Shown piece by piece: positions 57,188 to 64,000 of a DNA stretch of 64,000 bases. Made by a program: the position numbers and the translations under genes. Each line of letters opens with the position of its first letter. Within the stretch, counting starts at the first letter, position 1. Under the pieces are notes generated by a model, which was not told where the DNA came from, did no database searches, and saw only the letters and a list, made by a program, of their open reading frames with translations. This stretch comes from Prionace glauca (taxonomy: Eukaryota > Chordata > Chondrichthyes > Carcharhiniformes > Carcharhinidae). The stretch covers positions 34,915,609 to 34,979,608 of the forward strand of contig CM075760.1 in the NCBI GenBank assembly GCA_037974335.1. Direction: 5' to 3'.

Positions 57188-58123
57188 CTATGTTATTGTA
57201 ACATTAGTTCAAAAGGTCCATATTTGTGTGGATGAAAAATATATTTTCACTGATTTTAGACCAATTCAGGGAAATGTTGACCAAATGCAATCAGCTTCTA
57301 TGAAGATATTTACCTTACCTAATTATTTTTCAAAAACAATGCTGACTAAAAAAAACTGAAAAACTTTTCTTTTGAAAAAAAAAGTTTATTTTTTAAATGA
57401 CAATTTTTCGTTAAAGTATTGGGAAAAAAAGATCAGCAAGTTTAAGCTACCTTTTGAAAAGTTGGAAATTTCTCGAAAAGAAACATGGAAACATTACATT
57501 TTTCAGAATGGTGACAATAATTTCCAAAAAAGTTGATGAAATCTGTTGAAGAATTTCTTCTAAACATGTTTAATTTTAAGAAGCAAAATACACAGATTTT
57601 TTTTTACCGTTGACAAATTTCCGTTAAAACAGATGGAGGGATTTCTTTGGAGTAAGTTTTATTTTGAAAAGTTCAAATTAGCCAGAAGTTTCTGGGTTCT
57701 GATGCTGGGATTGTTGTCTATTGGAGGGAAGGAGATTGACGAGTGATTTTATTGAGGTGGACTAGATTAGGGCAAGTTTGGGGGGGGGGGCGGCAATTTA
57801 TAAGATTTGGGGCAATGCGGGGGCATCACACACACCTATACACACACACTCACTCACTCACTCACACACACACACACTTGCTCAATAATTGCCAGACTCC
57901 AGTCGAATTGTTATTGTGTGACACCAACCGCTTCTTTTTATTTTCCAACATAGGAGTTAAAGAGCAGCAAAAACACGAGAACCACTGACATTGCAGGCAT
58001 CTGGCAACAGAGGATCATCACACTGTGCATTGTCATACCAATTGAACTGGCCGACAAATTGTCCTCTCGATCGGTGCTTTGTAATACACTCTTCGGCAAA
58101 TCAACAATCTGCGTATGGAAACA
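57188..58123. other. AT-rich spacer with CA/CTCA microsatellite
   Basis: 57360-57680 is A/T-rich with many aaaaa and ttttt runs. 57825-57880 is a cacacaca / actcactc microsatellite. From about 58020 the Gln-gene flank seen at 26.7 and 45.3 kb begins. Confidence 0.55.
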
Positions 58124-58195
58124 AGGTCCCGCCGAGATTTGAACTCAGATCGCTGGATTCAGAGTCCAGAGTGCTCACCATTACACCACGGAACC
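58124..58195 (-). tRNA. tRNA-Gln (CTG), third copy
   Basis: 72 nt, acceptor GGTTCCG/CGGGACC, anticodon CTG, T arm CTGAG-TTCAAAT-CTCGG with one G-T pair. Flanks are diverged from the other two Gln copies, so this is an older duplicate. Confidence 0.94.
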
Positions 58196-58429
58196 CAGCA
58201 CACAGTAGCAGCCTGAAAATCGTCATTCAATATTCCCGCCACCTTGAATAGCAGAGAGAAATGTAAGTCCCGTTGAACAATCCCGTCAATGGCCAACACC
58301 AATTCATACTTACACTGTCATTACTGGTTCCTCCTGTAAAAATGCTGGAAAATCTCAACATCTTTAACGAGAAACAATAAATAGTATTAAAAAAACTGAA
58401 ACATTACTTCCCCTGATCCGGGAATCTGA

Positions 58430-58895
58430 AACACGGGGACACAATCTCAGGATAAGATGCTGATGATTTAGGACAGCAATAGGAGAAATTGCTTCACTCA
58501 AAGGCTCGTGAATCTTCGGAACTCTCTACTCCAGAGGGTCCTGATGTTCCATCATTGAACACATTTCAGTTTGGGTTAGACAGATTTATGATCTGTCCAG
58601 GAATGAATGGAAACAGGGATATGGAATTGGAACAAATACTCAGCCACAAGTTCATGTTTCGATTGTATTCCTTTAAGTTTAATAGTATAATGGAAACATG
58701 TATATAATGTTATATGTAATATGTTTGATGTCGGTTGTCATTAAATACTGTTGATAATACCGGATAATTGTCCAGCCGGTAACAATTGAGAGTTTTTTTT
58801 TCATTCGCACCCAGGGACCCTTTGCAAATAGGTAAGTGTTTGTATGTGAATGCTGATAGTGAAAAAATAGTGAAATACCGTCCCTGGATGGTCTC

Positions 58896-58931
<36 letters not shown>

Positions 58932-58960
58932 GACCCATTGCGCCACAGAGACTGAGACAA
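58430..58960. repeat. Inverted duplication, partner 48841-49435
   Basis: Carries the LINE scrap on the plus strand (gttccatcattgaacacatt, tttgggttagacagatttat), the shortened AT part and an Asn gene on the minus strand. Confidence 0.85.
58879..58952 (-). tRNA. tRNA-Asn (GTT), fourth copy
   Basis: 74 nt, acceptor GTCTCTG/CAGGGAC, loop CTGTTAA, T stem GGTGG/CCATC with one G-T pair. Its upstream flank (58953-59370) is the reverse of 28735-29154, but the Gly gene that sits there in copies 1 and 2 is absent. Confidence 0.93.
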
Positions 58961-59370
58961 CAGCAGCTCAATATATTCTAAACTAGTGTGTCACTGACCA
59001 CAATTCTATTTCTGAAAACCTGTTCCAGAACTGCAGCATGACCGCACTGTTTACAATTCTATACAAGTCTCTTTAGTTCCGTTGATCCCGCAGCACTGCT
59101 GTAGTGTGTTGGTTATTCCCTTTCTCCTATGAACGTGCAGGTAAAATTAATCCATGTCTCTTATCACAGGGAGGAATTCAACGGGAGGGAAGGGAACCGA
59201 CCACCAGGAGCCCAGCGATCCAATACTTTCCACTCAATCATCAATAACACATTCACAACTGCACCTCCTTCCGAATATTGTGATCCATTTCCCTCAGGAT
59301 TTGTTCCAAGGTTCGATATTTTCCTTGTTTTCTTCTAATTTTGATATAAGATTCGCTTCAATATACAACA

Positions 59371-59891
59371 CAAATGGAATTACAAACCTGAGGGAGAACA
59401 GTGGGAAAGAAGTCACTGGATAACACAAATCCCATGGTGCTCATTTCCAGATTCCCAACACTCAGCTTTTCAATCAAATGGGGAAATTTATCACTGAAAA
59501 GTTATGGAAAGTTGGTGTGAATTGTGTTTGTGAATCACTCGGGTGTTGGGGAAATGCTACTCGAAGGTTCAATGAGCCGGATATAATCTGTCTGCGTTTT
59601 GCTGAGCTTGTGGTGGGTGTATGGGGAGGTTTGAACGGGGTTGGACCTTGTGTCCCAGGGATGGGCAGTAACCCGCTGACTGAAGCTGCAGTCGCCGCTT
59701 TCTGCTGGCGATTGGAGACTGCGGGATATAATCCTGCTGCTTCTCCCTGTCTCACTCACTGTGGAGCCGGGGAAAAGAGAATCATTGATGGGTTAGTTCC
59801 CCGGTCTGAAATGTGGCCTCGAATAACGGTTACGAGCGAAGGTAACAGTGCTGTAGCCATTAACAGTTGACAAAAATAAGCAAAGCAGAGT
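59371..59891. other. No recognisable gene
   Basis: A 130-codon plus-strand frame spans it but has no domain or splice support. A word resembling the module core (gccgctttctgctggcgatt near 59693) is present. Confidence 0.4.
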
Positions 59892-59986
59892 GCTCCAGTG
59901 GCGCAATCGGTTAGCGCGCGGTACTTATACAGCAGTACAGTCAGCGGGCTATGCCGAGGTTGTGAGTTCGAGCCTCACCTGGAGCA
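59892..59986 (+). tRNA. tRNA-Ile (TAT) with a 21-nt intron
   Basis: 95 nt primary transcript. Acceptor GCTCCAG/CTGGAGC; exon 1 ends CGGTA-CTTATA, the intron is 59930-59950, and exon 2 resumes A-TGCCG, giving loop CTTATAA (anticodon TAT). The intron lies at the canonical place after position 37. Vertebrate Ile-TAT genes are known to carry such introns. T arm GTGAG-TTCGAGC-CTCAC. TTTT follows directly. Confidence 0.96.
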
Positions 59987-60054
59987 CCAGTTTTAGGTGA
60001 GACGATCGTGTAATCCCTCGACCAGCTCATAATCTGGGACCACCAGGACGCTGG

Positions 60055-61320
60055 TGGAATTTGAATACAACAAACAAGATTGGAATCGTAAATCTACTCC
60101 AGTTCGCTCACCGCCGCAACAGGTCCACAGCAGACACCATCTCCCTGGCCCTGTACTCAACACTGGAACACCTCGATAACAAATACACCGATGTCAGGCT
60201 ACTATTTATTGAATGCAGCTCAGCCTTATTCAGACGAAACTCGTCTCCAAACTCCGTGGCCTGGGCTCAGCTCCTCCCTCTACAACCAGATCCTGAACTT
60301 CCTAACCCACAGCACAAATCAGGAAGGATACACAACAGCACCTCCTCCACCATCATCCTCAACAGCGGTGTCCCACAAGGTTGTGTACTCACCCACCACC
60401 GCCCCCTCCCCCCATACAATCCTGATATACCTATGACTATGTGGTCAAATTTCCCTCCAATTCGATTGTCAGTTTTACTGACGACACCACCGTATTGAGT
60501 CTTATCTCAAACAATGACGAGACAGAATACAGGAATGAGATAGAGAATCTGGTGGAATTGGTGCGGCGACAATAATCTCTCCCTCAATGTCAACAAAACG
60601 AATTAAATTGTCATCGACTTTAGGAAGCTTGAGGAGAAATTGCCCCTGTCTACATCAACCTGGACGAAGTAGGAAGGGTCTAGAGCTTCAGGTTCACCAA
60701 CAACCTGTCCTGGTCCCCCCCGATGCTGACACTATAGTTAAGGAAGCCCACTAACGCCCACAAACGCCTCTACTTTCTCAGAAGTCGAAGGACGTTTGGC
60801 ATGTCAGCTACAACTCTCACCAACCTTTACAAAGCACCATGGACAGCATCCTCTCTGGTTGTATCACAGCTTGGTTTGGCTCCTGCTCTGCCAAGGAACG
60901 TAAGAAAGTACAAAAAGTCGTGAATGTAGCACAGTCCACCATGCAAACCAGCCTCGCATTCCTTGGCTCTGTCTACATTGCTTCGGCAAAGCAGCCAGAA
61001 TAATTGAGGATCCCACGCACCCCGGATATTCTCTCTTCCACTTTCTACCGTCAGGAAAATTACAAATGTTTGAGTTCATGTACCCACCGATTCAAGAACA
61101 GCTTCTTCCCTGCTGCCATCAGGCTTTTAAATGGAACTACCTCGCACAAGGTTGATCTTTCTCGATACCTCAGCTATGAATGTTCCACCACATTCTGCTC
61201 TCGCTCCTGTCACTCTCCATGTACTTACGCTTTCTCTGTATAGCGCGCAACAACAATACTTTTCAGTTTATGTTAATACATTTGACAATAAGAAAGCAAA
61301 TCAAATCAAATCTCTCCGAG
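60055..61320 (+). repeat. Decayed L2-like LINE, ORF2 3' half
   Basis: Pieces in several frames: SGVPQGCVLTH at the RT B motif, a DDTT catalytic piece (ttttactgacgacaccacc), NNLSLNVNKTN, YFLRSRRTFGMSATTLTNLY, then THRFKNSFFPAAIRLLNGT. Ends in short aaatcaaatcaaat repeats. Many stops and shifts: an old element. Family name is tentative. Confidence 0.75.
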
Positions 61321-61864
61321 GTGCTGCTTCACTGGATGAGATATTAAACCACCATCTAGATGGCGCTCTCTGATTCAAAATTAAAATATCCCACAGTCAC
61401 GTTTTCAAGAATGAAAAGTGATAATTCTCCCCCACGTTTCTGGACCAATATGTATAACTCACTTATCACAATTTAAACACGTGTGCGTTTTATATCTTTA
61501 CCTCAAAGCCTCTCTGTCTTGCTCTGCACAAAATTGGTGTTGGGCAGGAGATTTATTGGAATGATATTTTTGATCATGAATCTCTCCAACTAATGGTCAG
61601 TTCACACAGGGTGAAACTAATAGCAATTCCCCCTCACTCTGGGCCACTGGTGGAGGAGATGCCACAAATATCCCCAAAATAAACCGTTTAAAACATATTT
61701 TTACCGAGTGTGGGCTTCGATGTCGAATCAAGCATTTATTGCACTTTGCTAGTTTCCTTTGCCATAGCGGTGGTAGTATTGGAAAGGCACTATTCCAGTC
61801 AGGGTGATAGTCAGAAAATCTAACTGTGAGTTGAAACGGAAATGTCACTGTCTGGTGACGAAAA
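61321..61864. other. Old SINE-like scrap; no gene
   Basis: About 61315-61400 (ggtgctgcttcactggatga, gatattaaaccaccatctag) resembles a widespread old SINE tail. The rest is unassigned. Confidence 0.45.
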
Positions 61865-62120
61865 TAATGCAATATCACCATCTGCTGGCGGCGTTCACTT
61901 ACTGCAAGCGTCGGCCTTTGTGAGTCACAGAGAGGTTCAGTCACTCGATAGCTGGACCTGGGACCCGGTTGCTGAAGTGTGAATATTGAATATCGTTGTC
62001 AGAGATGAAAGTTTGCAGCAGGAGGTCGGGTGGCCATTTGCCCTTTTGTTACCATCCACTCTATGCGAACATTGTTTGCCATTGCCCATGGGAGTTATTG
62101 CCTGGAGATTGCATTTAGGG
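61865..62120 (-). promoter_or_regulatory. Recurring intergenic module with CTCF-like core, copy 4 (inverted)
   Basis: On the minus strand: gagattgc-type start, gacaacgatattcaatattc, cacttcagcaaccgggtccc, then ccagcagatggtga (61875-61888). Same order as copies 1-3. Confidence 0.55.
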
Positions 62121-63119
62121 ATTAATGTACACAACTGATGTAGTTATCAGATGTAAATTCAATCCAAACGTATAGTAGATAAACGTTGCTGCACTTTGAT
62201 GCACTAAGGTCTTTGGAGTTTAAGTTGTGAATGATACCTGGACGATACAATACTAATAGGCAAACAAACTGACAGACTAATATTTTTCAATTTTTTGATT
62301 GAAGTTGGCGTCAGTTTGTGTTGGTCCGTACAAAATAAATGGTTTGGAAAAAGCATTTTGCCAGCGCGACCAAAGAAGTTACAGGATTCACATCGATACA
62401 TCACATCGATGCATAATTATGTCATCAGATAATTATTATTATTTTTCCGAGTAACAGACAGTTCAGGTTAGATAACTATAAAGAAGGAAGAAATGCTTTC
62501 CTTGTTCTGCATCTTGATAGCTCATTCTGTTTATCCGATGTGCACGGCATTAAGAATGAATAAAACGAATTCAAATCAACACGAAACTGCAGATTGCAAC
62601 TGTTACTGCGCCGCATGCAGAGGGAATTGATTTTGCCCTGATTCCCACTAAATTAAGCATTTTGCCTAACCGTTGTAATTTTAAACTTACCTGTAAAATA
62701 CAGAAATATGTTCGCTACTATTAACAGAATTCTTCTTGAGAGGATTTTTTTCATAAGATTCCGAGACAAGTTAGATTTTCTAAACTCCGCAATTTCATGG
62801 CACTTCGAAAAGAGAGTCAGAACGAACAACTGACAGAGACAGAAACAAGAAAAGGGAGGCATAAACCCTGAAAATGTCAGAAAGACAAAGAGAAGCAATC
62901 AGACTAGATAATTCTCTCTGAATCCCACTTATTGGTGCCCCACTTCGATCAGCACTCACAAAACAGCCAGATGTACTCCTGAAAAACAACCTCAGTTTCT
63001 GAGTAAGTGAAGCCACATTCTGATCTGGGTTACACTTTATATCAGATTAGAAGAATCAAAACATCGAGAATAACCTGTATTTTTCTGTCGAACTCTAAAG
63101 AGATTACTGTGTGTCCCCC
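62121..63119. other. No recognisable gene
   Basis: AT-rich. Short open frames on both strands lack support. A plus-strand word at 62492 encoding MLSLFCILIAHSVYP looks faintly like a signal peptide but has no clear splice donor. Confidence 0.4.
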
Positions 63120-63290
63120 TTGCTCCTTACTGTTAATAAAGGACTTGCTGTCTGGCGAGACACCCGACGAAGGGGAAAAGCCCCGAAAACCAGTGACGTT
63201 TGCTACCAGATAAACCTGTTGGACTTTAACCTGGTGTTGTGAGACTTCTTATTGTGTTTACCCCAGTCCAACGCCGGCACCTCCACATCG
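63120..63290 (-). repeat. Dispersed repeat F fragment
   Basis: cacccgacgaaggggaaaag, gataaacctgttggacttta, acctggtgttgtgagacttc, and ccagtccaacgccggcacct: the family F outer end in reverse. Confidence 0.85.
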
Positions 63291-63482
63291 AGTCTCTGTT
63301 CAGTCAATCCAGGAATTGTGTTTAATTTCTGGCTTTTGGAATACTCTGCATTTGTGTTATAGGAACCAATATTCCCATTATGAAGCAATATTCATTATCC
63401 CAGGCTCCTCCTGAATTAACAATTCAGGAAAGACAGAGCACAATACCGGATTATTGTTAGTCAATAACCAACCGTGAACCAA

Positions 63483-63667
63483 CTCTGTTCTGGGACATCC
63501 AGTATACCGGAAAAGATCCGAAATACTCAATGAGGATGCAGAGCGGGAGATTCGTCTGAAGATTTGCCAGGCTTTCTGCTATTTGCACAAAGGAAACAAA
63601 ACTGCTCTTTTAAATCAGCCGGGGCTCTTCACTCCGACAGCGCTGTGTATTTCTGTGCCATTGAGTC
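63483..63667 (+). pseudogene. Antigen-receptor V-segment pseudogene (TCR-like)
   Basis: One frame at 63486 reads LFWDIQYTGKDPKYSMRMQS then GRF, the framework-2 form of a TCR alpha/delta-type V domain (W, Q, GK-P). A stop follows at 63556. After two frame changes 63629-63667 reads HSDSAVYFCAIE, the framework-3 end with the second conserved cysteine (YFC). The middle has a lost-frame stretch (KETKLLF). The framework-1 half with the first cysteine is not recognisable upstream, so it is a 3' remnant. An RSS-like tail follows directly. Confidence 0.75.
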
Positions 63668-63707
63668 CACACTGCTGTAGAGATCGAGCGGTTCCCGGAC
63701 AAAACCT
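63668..63707 (+). promoter_or_regulatory. Recombination signal-like sequence, 24-nt spacer
   Basis: Heptamer CACACTG (consensus CACAGTG, one mismatch) begins right after the V frame, then a 24-nt spacer (63675-63698) and nonamer ACAAAACCT (consensus ACAAAAACC, two mismatches). The V-side signal of TCR alpha/delta genes normally has a 23-nt spacer, so this is close but not canonical. Confidence 0.6.
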
Positions 63708-63719
63708 CACAGTAAGGTA

Positions 63720-63733
63720 CCACCAGAGGGTGC
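63720..63733 (+). promoter_or_regulatory. CTCF-like core next to the V remnant
   Basis: ccaccagagggtgc matches 13 of 14 positions of CCASYAGRKGGCRS. It lies 13 nt after the nonamer. Binding is inferred from the motif only. Confidence 0.45.
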
Positions 63734-64000
63734 TCTCGCACCGATAAACAGAAAGAAAAATTCACTCTCCACTGAGAGAGTCGCAGGTGCCTTCCTAAAA
63801 TATCAGAACAAAACACAACCTCAACAAGAGATGTGGAACATTTAAGGAATTGTATTGGTTAATTACAAGTCGCAGTTGGACTATCGCTGATCTTCTTAAA
63901 TGTATTTGATCTATTTAGTTTAATAATAGTCATTTGACCCAGTCCCCGTGTCTGTCCAATATTCAGCAACTCAATCCCCATCAAGTTTAGAAGCCTTTTT
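63734..64000. other. No recognisable feature
   Basis: AT-rich end of the window after the V remnant; nothing supported. Confidence 0.35.

Noticed and set aside
59478-59870. 130-codon frame
   Set aside because: No domain, no splice signals, and partly overlaps a diverged copy of cluster spacer sequence.
61351-61366. CTCF-like word ccatctagatggcgct
   Set aside because: Two mismatches to the core and it is part of an old SINE-like tail.
61597-62134. Minus-strand frames of 65-115 codons
   Set aside because: They overlap the recurring non-coding module; the module copies elsewhere do not keep these frames open.
62492-62536. Possible signal-peptide exon for the V remnant (MLSLFCILIAHSVYP)
   Set aside because: No splice donor is evident and it lies about 1 kb upstream; too weak to list.
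1-64000. CRISPR arrays, operons and ribosome binding sites
   Set aside because: The sequence is vertebrate nuclear DNA; the tandem repeats lack the spacer pattern of CRISPR.

Overview
The window looks like nuclear DNA of a cartilaginous fish, probably a shark. The reasons are: tRNA genes with standard vertebrate sequences, tRNA-headed SINEs and CR1-type LINEs of the kind I associate with elasmobranch genomes, an intact two-exon receptor resembling GPR139, and a decayed antigen-receptor V segment with a recombination-signal-like tail. Few stretches code for protein; most open frames are chance frames in C/T-rich or transposon DNA.

Layout. 1-8.2 kb is low-complexity pyrimidine/purine DNA with minisatellites and SINE copies. 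8.2-9.2 kb holds an intact eight-finger C2H2 zinc-finger reading frame, preceded by a relic finger in another frame. 9.4-25 kb is mostly transposon graveyard: three CR1-like LINE segments of two families, a 52-bp minisatellite split by a LINE, nested LINEs at 21.8-23.8 kb, and two CpG-rich promoter-like islands (16.0-16.4 and 24.5-25.1 kb).

25.7-60 kb is a tRNA gene cluster. I count about 17 tRNA genes that look functional (Gln x3, Gly x2, Asn x2, Glu-CTC, Glu-TTC, Phe x2, Leu-AAG, Leu-TAG, Val, Thr, Arg, Ile with an intron), two doubtful Asn copies, and about nine tRNA pseudogenes or pieces. The cluster was built by repeated direct and inverted duplication. A block of about 4 kb at 25.7-30.4 kb is repeated at 43.2-48.3 kb. 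Since duplication one copy gained a 708-bp near-perfect palindrome and the other a 5'-truncated LINE; subtracting the insertions makes the two blocks nearly equal in length. Smaller inverted pairs link 33.1/54.8 kb, 39.4/55.7 kb, 40.5/42.8 kb and 49/58.7 kb. A non-coding module recurs four times among the tRNA genes and carries a CTCF-like core at a fixed place.

Inside the cluster, on the minus strand at 35.3-36.9 kb, is the receptor gene. Its two exons join in frame to give a 330-residue seven-helix protein. The last kilobase holds the V-segment pseudogene and its RSS-like tail.

All coordinates come from reading the sequence; family names for repeats are from memory and approximate at their edges.
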